A program made the translations under genes and the position numbers. 64,000 nucleotides of DNA from positions 124,001 through 188,000 of the forward strand of contig NZ_JAXMOH010000002.1 in NCBI RefSeq assembly GCF_034670005.1, written 5' to 3'. The notes under the pieces were generated by a model. That model was not told where the DNA came from. It was given only the letters and a program-made list of their open reading frames with translations, and ran no database searches. This stretch comes from Thalassobius sp034670005. Its GTDB lineage: Bacteria; Pseudomonadota; Alphaproteobacteria; Rhodobacterales; Rhodobacteraceae. Positions 35,365 through 45,243 of this stretch are shown here, piece after piece. Position 1 is the stretch's first letter. Each line of letters opens with the position of its first letter.

Positions 35365-36318
35365 TCAGGCCGAACAGCTCGCCCCGCCCAAAACGCAGAA
35401 TTTCGCACAATGAGGATGGTTCAACGCGACGTCTCGCTCGGCTTCGGCCAAAGTCGTTCCCAGTTCGAACTGGGGATCGTAGGCCAGCAAGGTACAGGCC
35501 AGAACTGCTGGCTTTTCAGCCCCTTTGCGTTTCACCACCATGCGAGAAGACGAACACATCACCGCCTCGGGCGATTTGTCCAAAATGCCCCAGCAGGCGG
35601 TGGTGATTTCCGGCACTTCGGCGCCCATATCCATTTCCGGGAACAAAACGCATTGCCCCGGATTCCCGGCGTCTATCGGATAACACCGCTCGGAGAAGAG
35701 CCGCCGATACCCATCCCGCGCGGCAGCATCGCTTTCATGCCAAAGCGCCCGTCCGGCCACGGCCATCGGAATGCCTGCATCGCGCAGGAAATCCATACCC
35801 TGCAGCGTTTTATCGAAACTTCCCGTTCCGCGTTCCTGATCGTGGCGATCACGGTCCCAATGATCCAGCGATACGCGCAAAGTCATCTGCCCGGGAAAAT
35901 CCATATTCAGCTGCTGCAAATCGCGCTTTATGGCTGGCCGCATCATCGGCAGCATCGCGTTGGTCAGAACCAAAACCTCATAACCTCGTTGCAGCGCCGC
36001 ACGCAACATGTCGGGCATATCCGGATTCAGGAACGGTTCGCCGCCGGTGAAACCGATTTCCCGCACATTCCAGCCGCGCTCTTCTAGCTGATCAAGATAA
36101 TCGACCACGTCAGCCGTACTGATGTAGACAAGTGCATCATTGCTGGGAGAGCTTTCGATATAACAGTTCACACAAGCGATATTGCACAGCGTACCAGTAT
36201 TGAACCAAAGAGTTTCCGGCTGGTTCAACGCCACGGTTGCTCTCGGTTGTCCATCGGCCGTGACGGCAGGGTCGATGAATTTACCTATATTGGCGGTTAT
36301 TTTGCTGGAATCTTTCAT
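35365..36318 (-). CDS. Radical SAM protein of unknown substrate
   Basis: A 317-residue radical SAM enzyme. The cluster-binding motif CNIACVNC gives Cys45, Cys49 and Cys52, followed by the GGE-like element FTGGEPFLNPDMPDML. The C-terminal part has several more cysteines (TTACWGI, AVMCSSSRM, LACTLLAY and a terminal HCAKFCVLGGASC), suggesting a second, auxiliary iron-sulfur cluster as in SPASM or twitch-type enzymes. No peptide precursor or partner gene is next to it, so it may act alone. The start at 36318 has an AGGG site and gives a normal N terminus. Convergent with anmK. Confidence 0.86.
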   Translation of the reverse strand: MKDSSKITANIGKFIDPAVTADGQPRATVALNQPETLWFNTGTLCNIACVNCYIESSPSNDALVYISTADVVDYLDQLEERGWNVREIGFTGGEPFLNPDMPDMLRAALQRGYEVLVLTNAMLPMMRPAIKRDLQQLNMDFPGQMTLRVSLDHWDRDRHDQERGTGSFDKTLQGMDFLRDAGIPMAVAGRALWHESDAAARDGYRRLFSERCYPIDAGNPGQCVLFPEMDMGAEVPEITTACWGILDKSPEAVMCSSSRMVVKRKGAEKPAVLACTLLAYDPQFELGTTLAEAERDVALNHPHCAKFCVLGGASCSA

Positions 36319-36513
36319 ATGAACCCTACGTCTTTCGATTACCGGACAAACTAGCGCCACAAGTCGGTCGTTGAAACCTCGGGTTTTACTGGTGACACCA
36401 TTGTGAATGGCTTATTGGATGCTACAGTGCAGCATACTATTCGACTGATACAGTCATGATGGCGCTAACATAGGCCTAAATACCCCATTTTCGGGCAAAA
36501 TTGAGGTTAACCC

Positions 36514-37968
36514 ATGGCATCACGAGTCATTCCTGTGGACCCATTCGATCTGGTTATCTTCGGCGGCACCGGAGATTTGGCTCGGCGTAAAATTTTGCCA
36601 GCACTGTTTCGCCGCTTTTGTGCAGGTCAGATTCCGGAAGGGGCAAGAGTGATCGGGGCCGCGCGATCCGATATGGACGACGATCAGTATCGTGTTTTCG
36701 TGGCCGAAACGATCAGGGAATTCAACAGCTCGTTTCATCTTGAAGAGGACGACTTGCAGGGGTTCTTGTTGTCGCTGTCCTACGTCAAGACCGATGCACT
36801 TGGCGATGAAGGCTGGGCGGAGCTTGCCGCCAAAATGCATCCTGGTCGGGTACGAGGTTTCTATTTCTCGGTTGGGCCCAGCCTGTTTGGCCCGCTGGCA
36901 GAACGGTTGCACAGCTATGGTATGGCCGATCAGGACACCCGGATCGTGGTTGAAAAACCTTTTGGCCGCGATCTGGAAACCGCGCGGGCACTGAACCGGT
37001 CTCTCGCAGATCATTTTACCGAAGATCAGATTTACCGGATCGATCACTATCTGGGCAAGGAAACGGTGCAGAACCTGATGGCGATCCGGTTCGGTAACAT
37101 GCTGTTTGAACCGTTATGGAACAGCCAATATGTCGATCACATCCAGATCACCGTCGCTGAAACCGTGGGTGTGCAGGGGCGTGGGGAATACTATGATCGT
37201 TCCGGCGCGATGCGCGATATGGTGCAAAACCACCTGATGCAGCTGTTGTGTCTGATCGCCATGGAACCACCGTCAAAATTCGAACCCGATTCGGTGCGCG
37301 ACGAGAAACTAAAGGTGATCCGCGCGCTTGATCCGGTCGAACCGGAAGATATCGTGCGCGGACAATATTTGGCCGATGGGGATCGCGCCGGATATCTGGC
37401 CGATGTCGGTGATCCCGATTCCACCACCGAAAGCTTCATTGCGTTAAAGCTCCATCTCAGTAACTGGCGCTGGGCCGCCACGCCGTTTTATTTACGCACG
37501 GGCAAACGAATGCGGGCGCGTACAAGTGAAATAGCTGTGGTTTTCAAGGAAACACCGCATTCGATTTTCGATGACGAAGCCGGACGACATCGCAACATCC
37601 TGACCATTCGGCTTCAGCCGAACGAAGGTATCGATCTGGATGTGACCATCAAGGAACCGGGACCGGGCGGTATGCGGCTGGTTGATGTTCCTCTGGACAT
37701 GACCTTTACCGAAGCCCTTGGACCAGAAGCAGAAAATGTATCGGACGCTTATGAACGTCTGATCATGGACGTGATCCGCGGCAACCAGACCTTGTTCATG
37801 CGCGGCGATGAAGTCGAAGCCGCCTGGGCCTGGACCGATCCGGTCATCGCGGATTGGGAAAAGCGCGGCGCCAAACCCGTACCTTATGAATCGGGCAGTT
37901 CCGGACCGGAAGAAGCCTTGATGCTCATGCATCATGATGGCCGCCGCTGGCGCGAGGTTCGGTCATGA
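36514..37968 (+). CDS. zwf: Glucose-6-phosphate 1-dehydrogenase
   Basis: A 484-residue NADP-dependent enzyme, the entry to the oxidative pentose-phosphate and Entner-Doudoroff routes. The nucleotide-binding FGGTGDLARRKI is at residues 16-27 and the substrate motif RIDHYLGKE contains catalytic His178. It heads the zwf-pgl-pgi operon: its stop overlaps the pgl start by four bases. About 150 bases of upstream sequence should carry the operon promoter. Confidence 0.97.
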   Translation: MASRVIPVDPFDLVIFGGTGDLARRKILPALFRRFCAGQIPEGARVIGAARSDMDDDQYRVFVAETIREFNSSFHLEEDDLQGFLLSLSYVKTDALGDEGWAELAAKMHPGRVRGFYFSVGPSLFGPLAERLHSYGMADQDTRIVVEKPFGRDLETARALNRSLADHFTEDQIYRIDHYLGKETVQNLMAIRFGNMLFEPLWNSQYVDHIQITVAETVGVQGRGEYYDRSGAMRDMVQNHLMQLLCLIAMEPPSKFEPDSVRDEKLKVIRALDPVEPEDIVRGQYLADGDRAGYLADVGDPDSTTESFIALKLHLSNWRWAATPFYLRTGKRMRARTSEIAVVFKETPHSIFDDEAGRHRNILTIRLQPNEGIDLDVTIKEPGPGGMRLVDVPLDMTFTEALGPEAENVSDAYERLIMDVIRGNQTLFMRGDEVEAAWAWTDPVIADWEKRGAKPVPYESGSSGPEEALMLMHHDGRRWREVRS

Positions 37969-38636
37969 ATCTTATCGAATACGCCGACCGCGATATGATG
38001 GCGATTGATCTGGCCAACCAGTTGGCTGGCGAACTGAACGCCGTGTTGCAACATCAGGACCGGGCCACGCTGGTAGTGCCCGGCGGCACCACGCCGGGTC
38101 CCATTTTCGATGATTTGTGCGATGTGGAATTCGATTGGGACCGGATTGATGTGCTTCTGAGCGACGAACGTTGGGTGCCGCAGGATCACCCCCGTTCGAA
38201 TGCCAGGCTAATCCGTGACCGGTTATTGACCGGACATGCCGGGAAGGCACGGTTGTTTCCGCTATACTTGCCCACGGCCACCCCCGAAGAGGCGATACCC
38301 GAATTGGCGGCACAACTGACCCCTTTTTTGCCGATTTCGGTCGCGTTACTGGGAATGGGCGAGGACATGCACACAGCGTCGCTTTTTCCGCGCGGCGACA
38401 ATCTGCGTTTGGCGCTGGATTCGCATGCGCCGTTGTTGGTCCCGATGCAGGCAGAAGGATTGGAGGAACAACGCATTACCCTCAGTGCGAGGGTGTTGAG
38501 AAACGCGCTGAACCTGCATATTGTCATCACCGGCGACGACAAGAAAGAAGCAGTGATGCGGGCCGAACATCTTTCCCCGGAAGAAGCCCCGGTGAAAGCG
38601 ATTCTGGATACCGCAACCATTCATTGGGCAAAATAA
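37965..38636 (+). CDS. pgl: 6-Phosphogluconolactonase
   Basis: A 223-residue protein of the DevB/Pgl type that hydrolyses the lactone made by Zwf. Visible motifs are VPGGTTPGPIFDDL, LLSDERWVP and LGMGEDMHTASLFP. It is translationally coupled on both sides: ATGA with zwf and TAATG with pgi. Confidence 0.95.
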   Translation: MNLIEYADRDMMAIDLANQLAGELNAVLQHQDRATLVVPGGTTPGPIFDDLCDVEFDWDRIDVLLSDERWVPQDHPRSNARLIRDRLLTGHAGKARLFPLYLPTATPEEAIPELAAQLTPFLPISVALLGMGEDMHTASLFPRGDNLRLALDSHAPLLVPMQAEGLEEQRITLSARVLRNALNLHIVITGDDKKEAVMRAEHLSPEEAPVKAILDTATIHWAK

Positions 38637-40237
38637 TGAATTTAGAAGACCTGGCGGAATTGGCCGCTAAAGTAAAGGACAGGCCAATACTGTCCCTGTT
38701 TGAAACATCTGACAGGGCTACAAGGTTTTCCCGTCGCTTTGACGGGCTGTATTTTGATTTTTCCAAGACCAATATCGACGAAGCGACTATGGCAGCGTTG
38801 CTGAACCTGGCCCAATGCGCCAATGTGGAAGGCAAGCGCGATGCAATGTTTTCCGGCGACCGGATCAACGAAACCGAAGGTCGTGCAGTGTTGCATACCG
38901 CGCTACGCGCCCCCGACAGAGCCGAAATACGGGTGGACGGTACCGATGTCATGCCCGGTGTTGTTGCCACCCGGAACCGTATGGCAGATTTTGCCAATGC
39001 TGTCCGTTCAGGTACTTTTACCGGGCAGGGTGGTGCGATTACCGATGTGGTCAATATCGGCATCGGCGGGTCTGATCTGGGCCCGGTCATGGGCATCAGG
39101 GCGTTGGCACCGTATCACGACGGACCAAAGATCCATTTTGTGTCGAACGTCGATGGCGCGCATATTTCCGATACGTTGGCCGGGCTGCCCCCGGAAACCA
39201 CGCTGGTGATCGTGGCGTCGAAAACCTTCAGCACGATAGAAACAATGACCAATGCCGCGACCGCCCGGGACTGGATCGGCCGGAAAGTGTCCGACCCGGG
39301 GCATCACTTTGCGGCTCTGTCGACGGCAGATGACAAGACCGCCGAATTTGGCATCGCGCCGGAACGCGTTTTCGGGTTCGAAGACTGGGTCGGTGGACGC
39401 TATTCGATGTGGGGCCCGATCGGGCTAAGCCTGATGATCGCCATCGGACCGAAACGTTTCAATGAGTTTTTGCAGGGCGGCGCGTCGATGGATGCCCATT
39501 TCCGCGATACGCCTCTCGCCGATAACCTGCCAGTGCTGCTGGCGCTGGTCGGCCTGTGGCACCATCAGGGCATGGGGTATGCAACCCGCGCTGTGCTGCC
39601 TTATGAACAGCGACTGGAAAGGTTGCCCGCCTATCTGCAACAGCTTGAAATGGAAAGCAACGGCAAGCGCGTGGCGATGGATGGCAGCGATTTACAGACC
39701 GCTGCGGGGCCGGTTGTCTGGGGTGAACCGGGCACCAATGGGCAACATGCATTTTACCAACTGATCCATCAGGGCACGGCAATCGTGCCGTGTGAATTCA
39801 TGGTCGGTGCCAAGGGACATGAACCAGATATGGACCATCAACACCGGCTGTTGGTCGCCAATTGTTTGGCCCAATCCGAAGCGTTGCTGAAAGGTCGGTC
39901 GCTGGATCAGGCGTGCGAATTGATGTCTGCCAAAGGGTTTCAGGGCGATGAACTGAAACGGCAGGCACGGCATCGGGTGTTTCCCGGCAACCGGCCGTCG
40001 ACCATGCTGGTCTATGATCTGCTGACGCCCTATCGGCTGGGTCAGATTATCGCGCTTTACGAACACCGGGTGTTTGTCGAGGGCGTCGTTCTGGGCATCA
40101 ATTCATTCGACCAGTGGGGGGTCGAACTTGGCAAGGAACTGGCTCTGGCGCTACAACCTGTTCTGGATGGGAAAGCATCCGCTGCGGACAAGGATGGGTC
40201 AACCCGTGCGTTGATTGACGTGATCCAATCCGTCTGA
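38636..40237 (+). CDS. pgi: Glucose-6-phosphate isomerase
   Basis: A 533-residue enzyme interconverting glucose-6-phosphate and fructose-6-phosphate. Family signatures are IGIGGSDLGPVMG, VASKTFSTIETMTNA, GGRYSMWGPIGLS and NSFDQWGVELGK near the C terminus. The start ATG overlaps the pgl stop by one base. Having pgi in the same operon lets the cell cycle fructose-6-phosphate back into the oxidative route. Confidence 0.97.
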   Translation: MNLEDLAELAAKVKDRPILSLFETSDRATRFSRRFDGLYFDFSKTNIDEATMAALLNLAQCANVEGKRDAMFSGDRINETEGRAVLHTALRAPDRAEIRVDGTDVMPGVVATRNRMADFANAVRSGTFTGQGGAITDVVNIGIGGSDLGPVMGIRALAPYHDGPKIHFVSNVDGAHISDTLAGLPPETTLVIVASKTFSTIETMTNAATARDWIGRKVSDPGHHFAALSTADDKTAEFGIAPERVFGFEDWVGGRYSMWGPIGLSLMIAIGPKRFNEFLQGGASMDAHFRDTPLADNLPVLLALVGLWHHQGMGYATRAVLPYEQRLERLPAYLQQLEMESNGKRVAMDGSDLQTAAGPVVWGEPGTNGQHAFYQLIHQGTAIVPCEFMVGAKGHEPDMDHQHRLLVANCLAQSEALLKGRSLDQACELMSAKGFQGDELKRQARHRVFPGNRPSTMLVYDLLTPYRLGQIIALYEHRVFVEGVVLGINSFDQWGVELGKELALALQPVLDGKASAADKDGSTRALIDVIQSV

Positions 40238-40283
40238 GAGTTAATTCACGCGAACGCCGAAACATCCGCGCGAAAAGAGGTTA

Positions 40284-40784
40284 TCAGCCTTCGGCATTCG
40301 CGGTCAGGATGCCAGCACCTTTTTCGGAGACGAAGCCGAATGCGTTGCCCAACACCAGCGAGACAAAGATGGTCACAGCCGCCATACCGAGCGCCGGAAT
40401 TTCGGCCAAGGCAACTCCGCTCAGCAGGCAAAACCCCGCAGTTGAGGCATAGCCATAAACGGCGGCCGGAATGGTGGCGAGCGCTGGCACATGTGCGCCC
40501 ATCACCAGCACGACCACCGATGCGCCCACGATCGCCGAAGTCACAGCAACGCTACCACCGACGGTAGCGACCAGAAACAACGCGACCGCAGCGACGATGA
40601 CGCCCCATGCATGATTGGTGGCAGATTTGGTAAACCCGTCGACACCTCCGCCAGTGTGATAAAAACTGCCCCAGCCAATGAACAGCGCCCAAACAGCCAG
40701 CCCAAAGGTCGTGCCCAGACAGAGATAGGTCGCCACTGCCGCCAATACGCCAATGGATAGTGCCAATGCATTGATAAGATTCAT
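40284..40784 (-). CDS. DUF1097 family membrane protein
   Basis: A 166-residue protein with about five hydrophobic helices. The N-terminal part contains FIGWGSFYHTGGGVDGF, which is typical of DUF1097 proteins of unknown function. The ATG at 40784 is preceded by GGGAGGA. It is convergent with the zwf-pgl-pgi operon and stands alone. Confidence 0.8.
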   Translation of the reverse strand: MNLINALALSIGVLAAVATYLCLGTTFGLAVWALFIGWGSFYHTGGGVDGFTKSATNHAWGVIVAAVALFLVATVGGSVAVTSAIVGASVVVLVMGAHVPALATIPAAVYGYASTAGFCLLSGVALAEIPALGMAAVTIFVSLVLGNAFGFVSEKGAGILTANAEG

Positions 40785-40925
40785 TTGGTTTGTCCTCCCG
40801 TTTGTTCCCACGTCCGGTCCGCTTGTGCGACCGGGACGCGCCGAAACCTTAGGGGCGGCGAAAATTTAAGCGAATGCGACCATGGTTTATACGACCCCAA
40901 AGGGAGTGACATTTCAGAATTACAT

Positions 40926-41354
40926 CTATGCCTTTGGAATATCAAAATTATCTTCGGCCAATTCAAAACCCTCGAAACGAAATCCGGGTGAAACCGTGCA
41001 CCCGACCAAAGTATAGTCACCGGTTGTTCTGGCTGCCTGCCAATGGTGTTTGGGAACGATTAGCTGTGGCGATTGTCCCGCATTCAAATCTGGTCCCAGA
41101 ACATAGTCACGGGCCGGACCGGTCCCGGTTTCGGCAACCGACAGGATCAGCGGGGCACCTGTATAATGGTGCCAGATCTCGACCGCATCGACCCGGTGCC
41201 AATGGCTGCGTTCGCCAGATTTGAGCAGGAAATAGATACAGGTCCCGCTCGGGCGCTGATCGTCATCACGTGGCTCAATCCAGGTCTGGCGGTAGTATCC
41301 ACCCTCGGGATGCGGTTGCAGGTTGAGTTTTTCGATGATGTCTTTTGCGGTCAT
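40926..41354 (-). CDS. Cupin protein of the DUF985 family
   Basis: A 142-residue single-domain cupin. Landmarks are LQPHPEGGYYRQTWIE, GTCIYFLLKSGERSHWHRVD with the metal-site histidines, EIWHHYTGAPL, and a second cupin strand IVPKHHWQAA. The ATG at 41354 gives the usual family start. The reaction is unknown; yeast and bacterial relatives bind small ligands in the barrel. Confidence 0.85.
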   Translation of the reverse strand: MTAKDIIEKLNLQPHPEGGYYRQTWIEPRDDDQRPSGTCIYFLLKSGERSHWHRVDAVEIWHHYTGAPLILSVAETGTGPARDYVLGPDLNAGQSPQLIVPKHHWQAARTTGDYTLVGCTVSPGFRFEGFELAEDNFDIPKA

Positions 41355-41552
41355 GTCGGGCGGCCAGACTCCGGTTGCAGGCGGGGGTAGCTGTAGACCA
41401 AGGCAGGACGCATCGCAATCGATGGGCGCCGGCTTCAACGGGGCTAATTCTCATTAAGGTTGCCACAGTTGCGGGTTTGTTGACTTGCAATTGTCGCGAC
41501 TTCTATCATCCGAGTATTTTCGAAGCTACGAATAGTTTAAGGAGTTCCCATT

Positions 41553-42230
41553 ATGCCCAAATTTCCCACCGCTTTGGTTGCCGCATTCGTCCTTACCACG
41601 TCCGCCTGCACCCCGAACCTGCCTTCGCGCGACATCGGGGGACGCGAATTGCGGCCGCCGCGAAGCGGGATCAAGGTTGGGTCGCTTTATTTCGTGCGCG
41701 AAACGCCGACCATGGATATGACCGAACACGCCAACCTGGAAAAGCTCTGCGTGTTCGACCTGGCCAATGCCGGGGTCGAGCTGGAGGCGCCGGAACGCGT
41801 CGCAGATATCGACCTGCTGCGCGATCTGAACGCATCGGGAGAGTTGGATGCGATCAAGACCCAGATGGTCGCCGCCGGTCTGAGCGGCGACCTGACCCGG
41901 CATTTCAGCTTCAAGTTGACCAATGCCTACCAGTCCTCGATCTCGCTTGTCGAAGCCGAAACCCTGTTCAGGTATCTGGGCAATCGCCGGAAATGCGAAG
42001 GTTGGCGCAGCAGCATCGACCGGTTCGACTGGGCCGCCTATCAGGTCCAGTCAGTGATCTATGGCGATCTGGAATTCGAAACTAAATCGGATACCCAGGC
42101 GGATGCCGGGGTCGCGGCAAAACTGCGCCTGTTCGAACCCAAGCTGAAGGCGGCGATCGGCAACAGCTACAGCAGTAATTTCACCGGCAAGGGGCTTGTC
42201 GTCAGCTTCCTGTCGATCCCGCGAAACTGA
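41553..42230 (+). CDS. Putative lipoprotein of unknown function
   Basis: A 225-residue protein with an N-terminal signal sequence ending in TTSAC (Cys at about residue 19), a plausible though imperfect lipobox. The mature part has mixed alpha/beta character with ETPTMDMTEHANLEKLCVFD near the middle of the first half and ends in FTGKGLVVSFLSIPRN. No named domain is recognised. A strong AAGGAG site precedes the ATG. It is convergent with eno and divergent from the cupin gene. Confidence 0.72.
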   Translation: MPKFPTALVAAFVLTTSACTPNLPSRDIGGRELRPPRSGIKVGSLYFVRETPTMDMTEHANLEKLCVFDLANAGVELEAPERVADIDLLRDLNASGELDAIKTQMVAAGLSGDLTRHFSFKLTNAYQSSISLVEAETLFRYLGNRRKCEGWRSSIDRFDWAAYQVQSVIYGDLEFETKSDTQADAGVAAKLRLFEPKLKAAIGNSYSSNFTGKGLVVSFLSIPRN

Positions 42231-42255
42231 CGGGCATCGCTTGGGGCCGCTAAAC

Positions 42256-42281
42256 GCCCCCCCGATCCGGGATCGGGGGGC
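42256..42281. terminator. GC hairpin between the lipoprotein gene and eno
   Basis: GCCCCCCCGATC (42256-42267), loop CGG, GATCGGGGGGC (42271-42281) form a 10-11 pair stem with one extra C. It lies between two convergent stops. No T run is present on either strand, so the stem may act with Rho or as a 3'-end stabiliser. Confidence 0.55.
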
Positions 42282-42298
42282 ACATCAGGGTCGCAGGG

Positions 42299-43573
42299 TC
42301 ACTTCAGGATCGAACGCCCAGCATATTCGGCCGTTTCACCCAGAAGTTCCTCGATCCGGATCAACTGATTATACTTGGCCAGACGGTCCGAACGCGACAA
42401 AGACCCGGTCTTGATCTGACCGCAATTGGTCGCCACGGCCAGATCGGCGATGGTGGCGTCCTCGGTTTCGCCCGACCGGTGCGACATCACGTTGGTATAG
42501 CGCGCGCGGTGGGCCATATCGACCGCCTGCAGGGTTTCGGTCAGTGTTCCGATCTGGTTCACCTTGACAAGCATCGAGTTTGCCACGCCCTGCGCGATGC
42601 CATCGGCAAGGCGCACCGGGTTGGTCACAAAGAGGTCGTCACCGACCAGTTGCACCTTATCGCCCAGTTTCTCGGTCAGCAGCTTCCAGCCTTCCCAGTC
42701 GTCTTCGGCCATGCCGTCCTCGATCGAAATGATCGGATAGTCGTTGCATAGTTCGGCCAGGTAATCGGCGTTTTCGGCGGATGTCAGCGATTTGCCTTCG
42801 CCTTTCATCTCGTACTTGCCGCCCTCGTAATATTCGGTAGATGCACAATCGAGCGCGAGATAGATGTCTTCACCCGCCTTGTAGCCGGCCTTCTCGATCG
42901 ACTGCATAACGAAATCGAGCGCCTTGCGGGTCGATTCCAGAGCAGGGGCAAAGCCGCCTTCATCCCCGATCCCGGTATTGTACCCGGCTGCTGACAACTC
43001 TTTCTTCAGCGTATGGAACACTTCCGATCCCATGCGGATCGCTTCTTTCACGTTCGCTGCCGATACCGGCATGATCATGAATTCCTGAATGTCGATCGGG
43101 TTGTCGGCATGTTCGCCGCCATTGATGATGTTCATCATTGGCACCGGCAGAACCCGGGCAGAGGTACCGCCAACATAGCGGTAAAGCGGCTGCGCGGTGA
43201 AATCGGCGGCGGCCTTGGCGCAGGCCAGCGAAACGCCCAGAATGGCGTTGGCACCCAAACGGCTCTTGTTCGGGGTGCCGTCCAGTTCGATCATCGCTTG
43301 GTCAATGGCCACCTGTTCGGTCACGTCCATGCCGACCAGATCTTCGGCAATTTCACCATTCACGGCGGCGACCGCTTCCAGCACGCCCTTGCCCAAATAC
43401 CGCGCCTTGTCGCCATCGCGTTTTTCGACGGCCTCATGCGCGCCGGTCGAGGCACCCGAAGGAACCGCTGCGCGACCCAAGGTGCCGTCTTCGAGGATCA
43501 CGTCGACCTCAACCGTGGGATTGCCGCGGCTATCGAGGATTTCGCGGGCGTGAATGTCGATGATGGTGCTCAT
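42299..43573 (-). CDS. eno: Enolase
   Basis: A 424-residue glycolytic enzyme that dehydrates 2-phosphoglycerate. The N terminus MSTIIDIHAREILDSRGNPT, the magnesium-binding region LALDCASTEYYEGG, ISIEDGMAEDDWEGW and VGDDLFVTNP, and the signature SMLVKVNQIGTLTET are all present. The start ATG at 43573 matches the universal family start. It appears to be a single-gene unit. Confidence 0.98.
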   Translation of the reverse strand: MSTIIDIHAREILDSRGNPTVEVDVILEDGTLGRAAVPSGASTGAHEAVEKRDGDKARYLGKGVLEAVAAVNGEIAEDLVGMDVTEQVAIDQAMIELDGTPNKSRLGANAILGVSLACAKAAADFTAQPLYRYVGGTSARVLPVPMMNIINGGEHADNPIDIQEFMIMPVSAANVKEAIRMGSEVFHTLKKELSAAGYNTGIGDEGGFAPALESTRKALDFVMQSIEKAGYKAGEDIYLALDCASTEYYEGGKYEMKGEGKSLTSAENADYLAELCNDYPIISIEDGMAEDDWEGWKLLTEKLGDKVQLVGDDLFVTNPVRLADGIAQGVANSMLVKVNQIGTLTETLQAVDMAHRARYTNVMSHRSGETEDATIADLAVATNCGQIKTGSLSRSDRLAKYNQLIRIEELLGETAEYAGRSILK

Positions 43574-43684
43574 TGGGTGTGTTTCCCTTGTGAAAAGACC
43601 GTTTGAGCGTCCTTGTAGAGCCCCGTTGCAGGGGTGAAAAGGGGCAGGGGACAAGTTTGCGATAACGGAAATGGAAAACCCGGA

Positions 43685-44581
43685 TCAGAGCGGACCGGCG
43701 GCGATGATCAGGGCGGCCCGTTTGTTCAATCGGCGTTCGCGCAAATAGGTATAAAGCCCCGATGCGATGATCAGAGCGGCACCTGCATAGGTCATTAAAT
43801 CTGGACGTTCCCCCAACAGAAGAATGCCCAATCCCATGCTGAAAACCATTCGGGAATAGCGAAACGGGGCCAATGCCGACACTTCACCGATGCGCATAGC
43901 AACGATCATCGCTGCATAGCCGACCACGCCAAGTCCGACTGTTGACGCCAGATACCCCCATTGACCCGCCGTAGGCTGGACCGGATTCTGCTGCAGAACC
44001 AACCCCAGAACCGGCCCGGCAACGATCAGCGCGGCAAAGCCCTGAAACGACACCACGGAGCTGGGCAGTTCCACCGGCAATCGACGCGAAATGACATCGC
44101 GCACGGAAATCGCCAAGACCGCCGCCAGCACCAGCAATGTCGCGCTGTCAAATCCGCTGGACCCGGGGCGGATGATCATCAATACGCCACAAAACCCGAC
44201 AGCAATGGCCAGCCAGCGGCGCCAGCCGACCTGTTCCTTCAAGAATACCGCCGCGCCCATTGTCACCACCAGCGGCACCGCCTGAAACACAGTGGCAAAG
44301 GTCGCCAACGGGACAGTTGAAAGCGATGTAATGATGAAGATGGCGCAAAATGCTTCGCTAACCGTGCGCAGATAAAGCAAGGGGTAGACGGAAATGGGTG
44401 GAAACAGTGTCTTGCCCGTCCGCAACGCAATTGCCGCGAAAATGATAGCCGCGCCAAGGCCGAGGAAAAAGATTACCTCGCTTGCCGGGACGTGCACAGT
44501 CAGACGTTTGACGAACAGGTCCTGAACTGCAAACAGGGCCATCGCAAGAACGAACAGCAGATTGGCTTTGGTATTATTCAT
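43685..44581 (-). CDS. DMT-superfamily (EamA) transporter
   Basis: A 298-residue inner-membrane protein with ten predicted helices arranged as two EamA repeats (first about 10-135, second about 145-285). The substrate is not predictable; relatives move amino acids, nucleotides or other small metabolites. The start at 44581 directly precedes the first helix region NLLFVLAMALFAVQDLF. A second EamA gene lies at 49395-50276 but the two are not close copies. Confidence 0.88.
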   Translation of the reverse strand: MNNTKANLLFVLAMALFAVQDLFVKRLTVHVPASEVIFFLGLGAAIIFAAIALRTGKTLFPPISVYPLLYLRTVSEAFCAIFIITSLSTVPLATFATVFQAVPLVVTMGAAVFLKEQVGWRRWLAIAVGFCGVLMIIRPGSSGFDSATLLVLAAVLAISVRDVISRRLPVELPSSVVSFQGFAALIVAGPVLGLVLQQNPVQPTAGQWGYLASTVGLGVVGYAAMIVAMRIGEVSALAPFRYSRMVFSMGLGILLLGERPDLMTYAGAALIIASGLYTYLRERRLNKRAALIIAAGPL

Positions 44582-44717
44582 GGGCTGAGTCCGAATGGGG
44601 GCGCCCAGACAGGCAAAGCCCAAGCGATGTCAGGGCGCAAGAGATATTCTGACGCTACATATGATACGTCGTTAATTCGTTAATCACATTTAGTCATGGA
44701 TCGCAGTGCGGAACGGC

Positions 44718-45131
44718 TCAGTCTTTGTTGATCGGCACACCGTAAAGTTCAAGCCGGTGTCCCTTCAGCCGATATCCCAGCTTTTGAGCTATTTTTTCCT
44801 GAAGCTTCTCAATCTCAGGATCGACGAATTCGATCACTTCACCGGAATGCATGTCGATAAGATGGTCATGGTGATCGCGTTCGGCATCCTCATAGCGGGC
44901 GCGGCCATCACCGAATTCAAGTTTGTCGAGGATCCCGGCTTCTTCGAACAGTTTCACCGTACGATAGACGGTGGCGATGGAAATGCGCGGGTCCCGGGCG
45001 CTGGCGCGGGCATAGAGTTCGTCAACATCGGGATGATCATGCGATTCCTGCAAAACGGCAGCGATGGTCCGGCGCTGACCGGTCATCCGAAGCCCCATGG
45101 TTTCACAGCGCGAAATGATCGTGTCTGACAT
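44718..45131 (-). CDS. Fur/Mur-family metalloregulator
   Basis: A 137-residue Fur-family repressor. The winged-helix domain (about 1-80) carries RMTGQRRTIAAVL and ISIATVYRTVKLFEEAG, and the metal-sensing domain begins with HHDHLIDMHSGEVIEF (His87, His88, His90). The CxxC pairs that hold structural zinc in E. coli Fur are absent; the only cysteine is Cys9. That is the pattern known in alphaproteobacteria, where the protein often senses manganese (Mur) as well as or instead of iron. Its own targets cannot be told from the window; an iron-binding-protein gene lies 9 kb away. Confidence 0.9.
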   Translation of the reverse strand: MSDTIISRCETMGLRMTGQRRTIAAVLQESHDHPDVDELYARASARDPRISIATVYRTVKLFEEAGILDKLEFGDGRARYEDAERDHHDHLIDMHSGEVIEFVDPEIEKLQEKIAQKLGYRLKGHRLELYGVPINKD

Positions 45132-45243
45132 GGCTGTCCCTGTTTTGCCGCATTCTGTTTAACGTTTGAGCCGGATGTGTTCCACCCACTTTGCAGTGGA
45201 GTGGTCAGATAACGACCTTTCCGGCACGCTGCAATCTCTCCGG

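Noticed and set aside
44582..45243. Fur or Mur operator around the Fur-family gene
   Set aside because: I looked for the known palindromes on both sides and found none that match; only a short GC hairpin at 45186-45199.
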